Source of the DNA: Antennarius striatus
Taxonomy: Eukaryota; Chordata; Actinopteri; Lophiiformes; Antennariidae
DNA length: 64,000 nucleotides
Direction of reading: 5' to 3'
Assembly (NCBI RefSeq): GCF_040054535.1
Contig: NC_090796.1
Location: 5,755,001 to 5,819,000 of the forward strand
In this document: positions 47,977 through 58,358 of the stretch, in pieces
Layout of the letters: every line of letters starts with the position of its first letter
Numbering within the stretch: position 1 is the stretch's first letter
Made by a program: the position numbers and the translations under genes
Notes under the pieces: generated by a model
Told to the model about the DNA's origin: nothing
The model's database searches: none
The model's input: the letters and a program-made list of their open reading frames with translations, nothing else

Positions 47977-49446
47977 TAGAGGTAGGTGATACTGGGAATT
48001 TTGGTATCGATCCGATACCAAGTAAATGCCGGGTAGTATCAGCCGATACCGATACGATACCGATACTTTTTGCTTGGAAATATCATGATCATTGAATAAT
48101 TGACTTGACACCCCCCCTCCACCCTCGAGTTAGTTTATTATAATTGTGATAAACACAGCACAAATATTTTAGGCAATAAAAATGTTTCATTTTTTAATAA
48201 ATAACTACAATTCAACCTTTAACAGTATAAAAAAATAAAATACTTCTACTACGACAACTGTTTCAGAACAAAAGTCAAGAGAGTCAAACCAAAAAAAAAC
48301 AGCAATGTAACGTAATGTTATTCCAGGAATTAAAGTGTGTTTAGCACTTTAATGTACATGGTTCACAATAAATTAGAGATTATGACTCATTTTTGGGGTA
48401 ATAAATATTACACTAATGGAAATGGTGTTTCTTCTCATTCACTATATAACTTTTATTTATGTCATTACAATTCAGACCAAATAAGAAAGCAGTCAAATAA
48501 ATAACAATATCAATAACATATTGTGAACCTTGTATTTTTATCTGATTACTTTAGTAATAGAATTAATCAATACATGAATCGATTCCTTCGGTAATGGATA
48601 GCTGTAGCCCTTAGTAAAACGTGATTTTTTTCAACTGGGTGAACATATAACCATTGAACCAATCTCCTAAAATTGATACCCAATTACATTGTGAAAAACA
48701 GATTACGTGGGTCTTGTTGATTTTTTGGCTGAAAAGCCTATGCAAGAGTACTGTACATTGTCTCTGTCCGGAGGATGCAGCAGGCCAGTCGCCAGGTAGG
48801 GGGAGGGGCTAAAGGTGTACCTGAGTCACTCACTCAGGCAGAGACTCAGAGAGTAGCAGGGGGTGCTGGGCCAGAGAGGGGGGGGTGCGCTGTTTGCACA
48901 GAGAAGCGGCGCTTTGAGGAAATTGGTGGAGGAGCAAAGTATCGATCACAGGACAATAGTATCGATCCGATCCAAGCACTTGCTCAGTATCGCTAATTTT
49001 TTTAATTTTTAGGGTTTTTTTTAAAATTTAGTATACTGTTTTGATCCCCGAAGGGAAATTAAGAATGCACACTCTAGCTAATGATTGAAACGCATGCATA
49101 TATATATATTAGTGTGTACAGGCCCCTGTATCACACACACACATACACAAGGGGGCCTGTAGGCATGCAGGGGAGGTAGAGTGGCAGGCAGCTCCTTCTT
49201 GGTACGCCTCAAATGAGCAATTTGTAAAGGGGACGGCACCTTGCTCAAGGGCGCCTCGGCAGTGCTCCAGAGGTGAGCTGACACCTCCCACTGTCAGCTC
49301 ACCTCCGGGTATTTTTTTTGGGCGGGAGCGGGAATCGAACCGCCGATCTTGAAATCATAGGACGACCCGCTCTACCGCCTGCTTTACCACTGAGCCACTG
49401 CCGCCCCCAATTAATGTCGATATTTGGATCGATCCGCCCACCCCTA
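47977..49446. mobile_element. hAT-like MITE nested in the Harbinger MITE
   Basis: The left end is TAGAGGTAGGTGATACTGGG with TTTTGGTATCGATCCGATAC; the right end is GGATCGATCCGCCCACCCCTA. These are imperfect inverted repeats of the TAGGGGTGGGC-GATA type common in fish hAT relatives. Internal copies of the GTATCGATCCGAT motif occur near 48957. No transposase was seen. An 8-bp target duplication could not be confirmed (ATGCACAG on the left, GCGATTGG on the right), so the superfamily is tentative. Confidence 0.6.
49020..49410 (-). mobile_element. tRNA-derived SINE (second family), complete-looking, nested
   Basis: The minus strand begins GGGGGCGGCAGTGGCTCAGT with an A-box-like TGGCTCAGTGG (49388-49398 on plus) and a B-box-like GGTTCGATTCC (49331-49341), the internal promoter of RNA polymerase III. 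The body follows with CCAAGAAGGAGCTGCCTGCC, a CCTGCATGCCTACAGGCCCC block and a CA repeat, ending near AATTTCCCTTCGGGGATC. It shares its body with the truncated copy at 21150-21390. It is the third level of nesting here. Confidence 0.78.
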
Positions 49447-49649
49447 GCGATTGGTCGCATGAAGCAAACTCCACCCTTTTTATGTGAGCTCGCACAGATT
49501 TAGAGTGGACAAGCCTAAATTGAATTAGTGAGTTGATAGCCGGCTTTATGGTACCGAAAATCCGGAGGGCGGATGTCTCGTTAAGTGAAGCCAGATAGGT
49601 AGGAGGAAGACCGGTTAGGTTAATCCAGCTTTATGGTACAGGCCTCTGG

Positions 49650-50306
49650 TGTGTGTTGTGGCTCACTGATGAGTGTGTAGTTCTTGAAGCCCCATAGTCA
49701 TGAAAGTGATTGGATCTTCGTTTAAATGCTTTTATTTCTCCTGAGCACAAGTTAATATAAAAAAACAGCACTTCATATTAATATTGGGTAATAATAAAAT
49801 CTGAATTTTATTTTGAGAGCACTATATTTTCATTCAGACTCCAGTATTTCTTGTTCAGTGTAATTTTCATCAACTTGCGTTTGAGCAGCTGTTTTTCATC
49901 CACACTGAGAGTAACAATCCAGAAGTTTAGAATCACACGGTTTGTTCTTATTTAGCAGAATATTGGAGGCCACATAGACGCCCATTGGAAACTATGTGTT
50001 CAAAGAAATGTCTGACTGAGGTCAGTCATAACACGTCACCCTAAAGGTGAAGTGAAATGGGTTTTTTTTTCTTCTGTATCTCTATTTTCTGAAAAAGTAT
50101 ATTTCACAAGTAGAAAAATAAAAAATCAAGATATTCAGGACAGTTTGCTGTGCCTTCATAAAATATACAAATCAGGAGTGGAAAAAACATTAAGTGGTCG
50201 TTTGAGTCCCTTGTTCAAGTGTGAATCCTTGTAAGAATTGTTGGTTCAGAGACTGACGTCAGTCCAGTGTGCGTCTGTGTTCCAGTGTCGCACTAGCAGG
50301 GGTTCC
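49650..50306 (-). other. rangap1 3' UTR and flank
   Basis: Sequence after the rangap1 stop on the minus strand. An AATAAA on the minus strand (plus TTTATT at 49731-49736) is a candidate polyadenylation signal. No coding similarity was seen. Confidence 0.4.
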
Positions 50307-53300
50307 TCAGTGGTCGTTGTTGCATTTCTTCTCCAAAGCAGCCCTCAATCTCTCTCTGGTGGCGCTGCATGATTTCAGAGCTCCACTGTTCCTGGTGTGT
50401 CCCCCCCCAAAATAAAAGAGATATTTCTGTGATATTTTCCCCTCAAAGGTTCTAAACTTTTTCTTGCTTCCTTGCCTTCATGGTTTTACACAAGTTTCAA
50501 TCTCAGTGACAACTAAGCTAATAATAAAAAGATTGTTCCTACCTGGATGTGAAGGTGTGAAGCAGTGAGGCGTGGTGCTGAGAGAAGTATTTCTGCTGGG
50601 TGGCGTGTTCCAAACACAGCAGCTGACCTGGGACCAGTGGCACCTTCTTCATCTTACCCTCCCCCTACAACACAGGAAGAAACCTAATTGGACTCAACGT
50701 TTTATACCCATGAGTGACAAAAAGAACCCCTACGCCCTCCTGAAGCCGAGAACTTTTGGAGTAATTTGCAACCGATTTAGAGTGAAATGAGCGTTCTCTT
50801 TGGTTTACATTCAGATTCATCCAATCACCAATCCTTTAACAAATGTGTAAAAGTTATTGTTTGCAGAAAATACATTATGAAAGTGAGTTAACGTAAGGTA
50901 ATCTTACATGACAATAATAAAAATAAGGTCCCCTCTAATTTCCTCTCAAATTTCCTCAACGGATTTAGATGATTCACAGAATTGAACGAACTTTGCCATC
51001 TCTGTAATCTAAACATAATGGTTCATAAAATCCTCCAGATAAATGTCAGATTCTGCAACAACGACTGCGGCAAACTGTTGACGTTTGATATCAAAAACAA
51101 GCATGAGAACAAAAGTTATTTTTACTGAAATTGGATATTATGTTATTTTTTAACCTTTAGAAAATAATGATGGTGCAAAAGTCCAACTTTGAAGATGCTT
51201 TCCAATAAAGGAGAATCCTTAAACCTTGGACACAGTACAACAGATTTTTATGCAATGTCAAACAAATCATGCAGACTGGTTTAAAAAAAGAAAAAAAAGA
51301 CACACATTATTTTAAATGTAAGCTGCCATGACATCACTTTTAGTAGGAGTTCATCCAGAAGTAATCCTTTAAATGCACCGTATTCTGTATGTCAAAGTAA
51401 AATCCTTGATCCAAAGAGGCTGAACCACACATCTAAAGCCCTTACGAGAGAAATTCCATGACATCTGATTCATTACCATCAAGAAAAATCAAATAATCCT
51501 GTGCTCTGCTAGTCCTGATTCAGATTGAGAGCTGTACCTTGAGTAGTCCCATTTTGACCAGCAGCGTGGAGAGGAAGCAGTACGACTGGAGAGTGGAGGC
51601 AGAGAGGAGCTTCATCAACACAGCGTCTGTAGCGGAACAGTGACACAGGACCATTAAATGAGATGACAGAGAACTTTTGTAACATTACTGTACATAAAGG
51701 ACTGGGATGACAAAAGTTCTTTAATCCACTAGGGGAATCGTTCATTTATGAAAAACCCAGTTTTTTCACAACGGAATTTTATTCACCCATAGCTTCAAAG
51801 ACAGCTGCCCTGGTCTCTGGTTCCTCACTGTACAAAGACGTGATTTTCAGAAGGGCGTCGGCACCCTTGTGTGGGTCAGATGCATCCATCTGGAAAGAAG
51901 GCAGACTCTTCATATCCATACATTCAGTCAGCACATAGATCAACTTCTTCTCTTGTTTGAAATTCTTACCTGTTGCTGTAAGGTCGTCCTCATGTCCCCC
52001 AGCTGGAGGAGCTTCTCTACTGAAGGGCAGCTGAGGAAAGCCATGACCTCTGCCTGAGGGGGGAGATGATCACCAAACACAGCATCAGGATCCTGATATC
52101 TACTCCTTCACTTACTTATTATATTTAAATACACACTTTACCAAATACCTTTATAATCTAAGATGTTTTATTCAACCAAAATACATTTCTAGGTTTACAT
52201 TTAGAAAGAAATATTGATTTGCTTATTAATAAGAAACAGCATATCTGGGTGAGGCAGTCTGGAAAATCCGTAAACATCTATTTGGTGCATTCTTACTGGG
52301 CCTCGAGCTTTTTCAGGACTTTCCTCTTTAGTTATTATTCCATTTTCCTTCACAGTTTCATCGTCTTCCTCACTGAGTTCATTACAGTTGTCGGTCGCAT
52401 CGTCATCATCGCTGCTTTCATTGTCATCATCGTCATCCTCTTCCTCCTCCTCATCATCTTCATCAGGTTCTCCCTCATCATCACTGTGTTTGAGTCAAAG
52501 AAGCATTTTTGATTCTCATCATATTTCATTCTTGGTTAAATGAATTAGTTTGCTGCAGAGTCTTTGTGCTATTTGTACTGAAGGCGCCACACACACCTCG
52601 TACGTAACACTCACACTACCTGAGTGACGCCAGCATGTCTGCTTTGTCCATGTTCTCCATAGCTTCTCTCAGAGCCTCACAGCCCTCCTCTCCCAGACAG
52701 TTGCCTGGTTAAGACACATCAAATAAGAATTTGAACATCCTTTACAACAGCTACAACATTTGATTCCAAATATTCTAATTCTGGAACTACCCCAGGCTCC
52801 AAACAAGACATGTGAGCCCCATCAGCTAACATAGTGACACCATCAGCAGTCAACATGTATACCATTCAGATCCACTTTCTCCATGTGAGGTTTTTCCATG
52901 GCAGCTTGAGCCACCACCAACGCTGCAGCCTCTGTGATTTCACCAAACGATAAATTGAGCTCCTGAAGACAAGAAAGATAGCAGATCATTGAATCAGTCT
53001 GCAAATACAAAAAATTAAACAAACAGAAAAACAACGCTCACACTTAAAGGTGGACTGACCTTGAGAACTGGTAGCCCATCTCTAAGAACTCCAGCGAGGG
53101 CAATGGCCCCTTCACAACGGACCAGACAGTCACCGAAGTTGATGACCTCTACGTTTCTCAGTTGTTTCAGAGCCTGCAGGGCCAACAGGAGAACATCAGG
53201 TGTCAAATTGATTTATCCTGAACATGGCGGCTATAAATCTGCACTACTTGTAGGGGCAGTGCAAACATGCCTCACCTGCACCATGGCCAGCATTCCCTTT

Positions 53301-56296
53301 TTGGTGAAGGTGTTGTCATTGAAGTTGATGATGCGGAGCTCTGGGTTGTGTCGCATGGCAGAAGCTAAAGCCATCACGCCTGTGTAGTTAATGCCATTCT
53401 GGGGCATGTGAACTTCTTCCAGGCTGCCCATCAGCTTACAGGGAAAAGAATGATTTTCTATAAGGTGACATTTCAGGTGTTCATCACCCAAATCTAAGGT
53501 TACATTGTCATGTCTGTACCAGCACAAGACCAGGAAGAAAAACCAGACAATCAAGTAGCAAATGAGACTTTTCTACCTGAAAGGCCTTGGCCAGAGCACA
53601 CGCTCCTTCATTTTCCAGGCGGTTCCTTCCTGCAATGAACACTCTCAGTTTGAGAGGCTCTCCGAGTGCAGATGACGATCTGTGGCATTCAATCAGAGCA
53701 TCCGCAAGAATCTACACAAATCAGTCATATGATTTAACATGGAGTAGAACCTGTTCTGTGTCAAGGCTTCATGATATTTGTCTATGTCATCTAAGACCAT
53801 AATGCACATGTGTCAAACTCAAGATCCAGGACCCAAATGTGGCCCGCCCCATCATTTTATGTGGCCTGCAAGAACATTAAAGGTTAGAGTGTCCACAATT
53901 AACAGGTCAAAAGTGTGCTTTTTCCCCACAACGCAGTAATTAAGCCCATTTTAAATCTGACAAAAATGTTTTGAACAAAATTAATGTCATAACTTGTGTT
54001 TTATGCTATTTTTTTTAATTCAGTTTGATATTTTGATCCTTGATTGATGGAGTTCTCTGGGTTTCATAACCTGAAAAATTAAAAGGATTTATGTAATAAG
54101 AGAGCGACAACAAAATATATTTTATCTGCGCAACTGTAATATTTGTAACTAGAATAAATAATACATTCAGAGTTATTTAACATTAAAGAGTAATTACATT
54201 TATTTTACATTACAATAAGTTACGTTTAGTTACATTTATACGTTACATCTGGCCCTTTGGTTACAACCATTATACTTATGTGGCCCTCAGCGAAAATGAG
54301 TTTGACAGCCCTGCCATAATTGATCTACAGAAACACCCAGAATCAGAGAATAGAAAAAGGGTGCATAGTTTAGTACACGACTGAAAGGGGAACTACTTAA
54401 ACAGATATAAATAATAAGTATCATACAGCTGCATCTGAAATATCATAAATAGGTCCTTAGCTTAGCTATCAACAACCAAGGTAGCTCTTTAGCGTCGCCG
54501 GTGCTAGCTAAAGAAAAAACACAAAGACTGACAGCACCAGCTAAACTAAAAGTTAGGAGACTGTGGGTGAACGTCAGAGAATCCGTCAGGATGTACAAAA
54601 ATCAGTATTGTGATTCAACATGTAATAGAACCCGTTCTGTGTCATGACTTCATGCTAGTTTGTGGAAACAGATAAATGTCTTTGTTTTGATTTTGCTTTA
54701 TTAGAATATAAGACAACTTTACTCATTTGAATGTGTGCAACAAACTGACAATGAGTCAAAACAAAACAGCACTCACCTTTCCTCCTCCAATCCCCATGCC
54801 GCAGTTGTTGAGCTTCAGCTCTCTCAGGTTGTGGCAGGTGGGACTCTTCAGCAGCTGCTCGATTCCTTTCACACCATCTGGTCCAAAGGCATTATCGCTC
54901 AGGTCCAGCTCTGTCAGCCTGGCTCCTGCTATCATTAATGCACCGCCTAGAGACCTCTGGAGGACGCACAGTATCACAAATAAAAACAAGAAACCAATGA
55001 AGTTACAGACTGCAAACTCCCGCGACACCCCTGAATTGAAAATGTTACCCTGACCTACTTGCATTGATCAAAGCTTGTGCTTTGATTTAATCCAGACCGA
55101 CTTGCATATGTCAAAGATCAAAGCCAGGGCTTTTCGTAGATCAAAGCACTATCTTTGATCTATGGTCTTACTAACACTGGCCTTCTCCCTCTTCTTTCTA
55201 TCTTATCCAGTTCCTTCCTGTGTGTACAAGTTGAAAATTTACCTTGAACTAGTTTTCTCAAGGTCAAGATCATCATCTCATTTTCATCCCCTTGGCCACC
55301 TGAGTAATGCGCTTTTATTTCATCTTTCTATCTGCAACGGTTGTGAAGATATTTGGTTGACTAATGAATGGACGGACGAACGGATGAACACACTAACACT
55401 GACAATCACAATCAATACATCACCACGTTGAAGCTGGATGTAAATATACTGTAGGTAACAATCCATTAAAATTAAATGTTAAATCACTCAAAAAGAAGTT
55501 TGGGAAGCATGTGTATACATCAGTGAATATGTGTATAAAACATGATAAACCTGGAAACTCCAAAAACTGATTGAACAATTTAAGACCATATGAGTATGGA
55601 TTCTTTAATTGGGATCAGCAAAACCAGCGTATTCTCACCAGGGCTGTTGGGATTTCAGAGCGCAGCCTTCCAGTAAACATGTCACTCCAATAGCATCTCT
55701 GAAAGACATAACGGATTGAAATCAGACTGAAAACACACTTTAGAGTAGCAAATAGTGTCTTCTGTGCTGTGGGAATCAACATACTGCATATGTAGCAGCA
55801 TTATTGTGTATTTATGGTTGATTCTGAATATAATACAAGTAAGATATTTAAAGACTGAATACCATCATTGGTCTAATTTTCAGTAAATCTAGATTGTGTG
55901 ATCTGGTCCATGTGCATTCACAGTAAATGCAAACACTGAACTGAGCACCTGCAGCAGGTCTTTGCTTTCCAGGGCCTTAGCAATGGCCCTGGCTGCATCA
56001 ACTCCCACAGTGTTGCCCTCCAGGCACAATGCCCTCAGACTCTGATGGTGTTCTATGTCACGAACCAGTTCCTCCACTGAAAGAAAACAGAACTGCTTAT
56101 GTCATATCTCACCAAACATATCAACACTACAATGTGAAAAATACCAGAACAAAACACTTTCTCCTGTTTTACTTAAGTTCTGACCTGATGCCGCGTTGTC
56201 CAACTTCAGCCCCAAGCCTTTAAAACTCAAGTCTCCGTCCCCAACATGGGTTTTGGAAAGAGCTTCCACCAGCTGAGCTATGTCATCTGAGGCCAT
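50307..56296 (-). CDS. rangap1: Ran GTPase-activating protein 1
   Basis: It stimulates GTP hydrolysis by Ran at the cytoplasmic face of nuclear pores, driving nuclear transport, and acts at kinetochores. Fifteen coding exons, 5' to 3': 56296-56185, 56076-55949, 55698-55639, 54956-54777, 53711-53577, 53434-53276, 53173-53060, 52962-52863, 52704-52620, 52483-52297, 52053-51970, 51889-51787, 51626-51538, 50664-50543, 50391-50307 (TGA). All phases fit, giving 580 residues (human 587). The start is [15 protein letters not shown]. Leucine-rich repeats follow, with [36 protein letters not shown] (the arginine here corresponds to the catalytic one in yeast Rna1p), [13 protein letters not shown] and VINFGDCLV. 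Next come an acidic segment ([18 protein letters not shown]) and the C-terminal domain with the sumoylation-type site LLKGE. Fish often keep two rangap1 genes; the a/b copy cannot be told. Confidence 0.96.
53778..54590 (-). repeat. Partial duplicate of the rangap1 5' region inside intron 4
   Basis: Plus-strand 54314-54560 closely repeats 56292-56540: CCTTAGCTTAGCTATCAA, CGCCGGTGCTAGCTAAAGAA, GACAGCACC(A/G)GCTAAACT and CTACTTAAACAGATATAAA occur in the same order. The piece 53778-53804 (CTATGTCATCTAAGACCATA) repeats 56277-56297, which contains the rangap1 start codon and first codons. The hAT MITE 53805-54313 separates the two pieces. Flanking it, 53717-53777 and 54599-54665 are also similar to each other (GTTCTGTGTCA and AAATCAGT blocks), as if a piece of intron end was duplicated during insertion. 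Orientation is the same as the gene. Confidence 0.82.
53805..54313. mobile_element. hAT-type MITE with 8-bp target duplication
   Basis: The ends are CACATGTGTCAAACTCAAG and CTCATTTTCGCTGAGGGCCA-like on opposite strands, with GGCCCGC / GGCCCTC inside, the familiar GTGTCAAACTCA...TGAGTTTGACA fish hAT MITE. The flanks are CCATAATG (53797-53804) and CCATAATT (54314-54321), an 8-bp duplication with one mismatch. It has no coding capacity and sits exactly in the copied start-codon context of rangap1. Confidence 0.78.
55176..55412 (+). repeat. Dispersed ~200-bp repeat, copy 3
   Basis: Same orientation and landmarks as 1-235: TCTTTCTATCTTATCCAGTT, CTCAAGGTCAAGATCATCAT, CATTTTCATCCCCTTGG, TTTCTATCTGCAACGG, GATATTTGGTTGACTAATGA, a GGACGGACGAACGGATG block and CACTGACAATCACAATCAAT. 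It is in rangap1 intron 3, antisense-neutral and non-coding. Confidence 0.72.
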
Positions 56297-58358
56297 AATG
56301 GATCTATAGAAACGTGCAGAAGCAGACAATAGAAAAAAGGGCGCACAGTTTAGCACACGAACTACTTAAACAGATATAAACAATAAATAAATAAATAAAT
56401 ATCGTACAGCTACAACAGAAACACCATAAATAGGTCCTTAGCTTAGCTATCAATAACAACCAAGGAAGCTGTTTAGCTTCGCCGGTGCTAGCTAAAGAAA
56501 AAAACATAACAAACGTTGACAGCACCGGCTAAACTAAAAGTTTAGTCTTAGGGTGAGAGTCTACCTCCTCTGGTGTCTCTCTACAAATTAAGAAGTCAAA
56601 AAATTCTAAATGAAACGCCAAACCCACCACAAAGGAATATTTCCAGAGAAATGATGGCGAACACGTCGCTCCGCTGTCCAGCGCGCCGGTTGCTACACTA
56701 TGTGACGTCACGAGGCACGCCGTCTTCTTCCTCTTCGACGGTTCCTCTGACGTCAGTAGAAATCGACCGAGGGGAACTTTACTGTCGTCTGCTGCTTAAC
56801 CATGTGTGTCATTTGAGTTCAGTAGTCGTTGTACAGTTAAAAAGCATCGAACCATCACTGTACTTTTATGAATTAGTAACGTACTTCATGTATTCTAATA
56901 TTTTCATTTGCTTTTAAAACATTAATTATCTGACAACTACCAGTTATTAGAAAGAAAAAGTTTTGTATTGTTTATTTACAATACAAAGCATTCACCATCA
57001 CATGGTGTACTGTATTGGCAAACACTGCGAGACCAACAACATCTCGACCATCTATAATAACAAAATGCATCTTATAATCTAGCTGTATATCATACTGACA
57101 AAAGAAATTTTGCATCAGCAATATATCACACTAATTGTTTGGTACTGATACAGCTACATTAAAGCAGTTTTGAATGAAAGAGCTCTATTTATGTGATATA
57201 TAAATACGTATTCACGTTCCAGCAGGGTTACAGGCGAAGCTCTGCTGCCCCCTCGTGGCCGTTCGTCTCCTGGAAACTTGTTGCGACGCTGCAGCGGCCG
57301 AGCAGCTAGCATTAGCAGTTATCTAGCTAGCTGTTTCGGACGACAGCGGGTTGGTGTCAAGCAGCGGTCGCAGCGCAGTGTAACTCGTGCTCGGCGCTCA
57401 AACCAATGACAGGGGCAGTAAATGTACAAATATGCACCTGGGTATTGAGTGATAGTTGTCTCGCCACTTGGCCCTGTCTTTCCCACTAAGGTTCTGTGAA
57501 GCTATCTCTGACCTGAAAAGCGCACCAAGTTAACTCTCGGTGAGTTGCCATGCTAGGGGAGGGCTCTGGCTATTAGCTGCGTCTCTATTAGAATATTAAG
57601 TTAGCTAACTTACCGGGTAGCTAGTTAACACTGTTGATCAACAATGTTGCCACATTTGTTGGTTTAGCGAGTATTGCTCTTTATTTTTACATTATGTGTC
57701 ACATAGTTTGTGCGACTTCGAGTACAGAGAACCCCATTATGAGAGCTTACTTTTTTCTTCATTTTTATAGCCAAGTTAAATTTTAGCATTCAGCCATAGC
57801 TGGCTAATCTTGACTACCGGCACGTAAACGCAATTAGCGCAACAGGAGTACCATCAGCAGACAGCCCAGTGTTTGTTGTGTATTTATGTGCAACATTGTC
57901 GGCTTTACGTTAGTTGGAGCTGATAATCTGTAATGCCTCTGAATCATGTACAGTACTAGCCTTAGTTGATACCCTGGTTTTTAAACGTTGTCAAAGTGTG
58001 ACATTTCTATGACGTAGTCACCTTTCTGCTGCCAAAATATGACGCAATTATGGCATCAAACATTTCATTGATATTATTTTGGGAATCCTAACGTCCCTGG
58101 TCTACGTCAGCTGAACGCCTGCTGTGCTGTTAGCTGTTCCCGTTGTTCGTTTACGCAAGTCCCATGTTTTGTTCGCAGGCCTCGGCTTGTTTAGGATGAT
58201 TGAAAATGCTTTGAGTGGTTATGGAACATTTTAATTTTTAAATAAAGCCTCAGAGCATAATGCTATCCACCACGGTGCCTATCTTGTGAATGGATATTCT
58301 GTGTACTATTTTGACATTCAAACTTACAAGTCGACATTGTCTTAAAAACTCTTAGATT
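56297..58358. promoter_or_regulatory. Divergent promoter interval between rangap1 and zc3h7b
   Basis: The two start codons face away from each other 2.06 kb apart. The rangap1 leader lies in about 56297-56700 and is the sequence copied into intron 4. On the other side, GC-richer DNA at about 57230-57540 with CGACGCTGCAGCGGCCGAGC ends in a good donor (CTCTCG|gtgagt, exon end 57539), probably the non-coding first exon of zc3h7b, which splices to 58356. No clear TATA box was seen. The middle (56900-57200) is AT-rich with nothing recognisable. Confidence 0.55.

Larger units (their letters stand above)
47716..49646. mobile_element. PIF/Harbinger-type MITE with CTG target duplication
   Basis: The left end AGGCCTGTACCATAAAGCTG and the right end CAGCTTTATGGTACAGGCCT are exact inverted repeats (25 bp in all), with a second inner pair TTTTCGGTACCATAAAG / CTTTATGGTACCGAAAA. 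The flanks are CTG on both sides (47713-47715, 49647-49649), the 3-bp CWG duplication known for fish Harbinger elements, and the restored target ACACACCTGGTGTGTGT is palindromic as those elements prefer. No transposase is encoded. About 460 bp belong to this element; the rest is a later insertion (47977-49446). Confidence 0.8.

Noticed and set aside
49320..49410. Possible tRNA gene (A and B boxes)
   Set aside because: The boxes belong to a SINE head: a shared SINE body follows and the segment does not fold as a clear tRNA with matched acceptor ends.
56297..56356. Earlier in-frame Met for rangap1
   Set aside because: The family protein begins MAS(E/D)DIA at 56296; the upstream in-frame peptide resembles nothing and lies in the leader.
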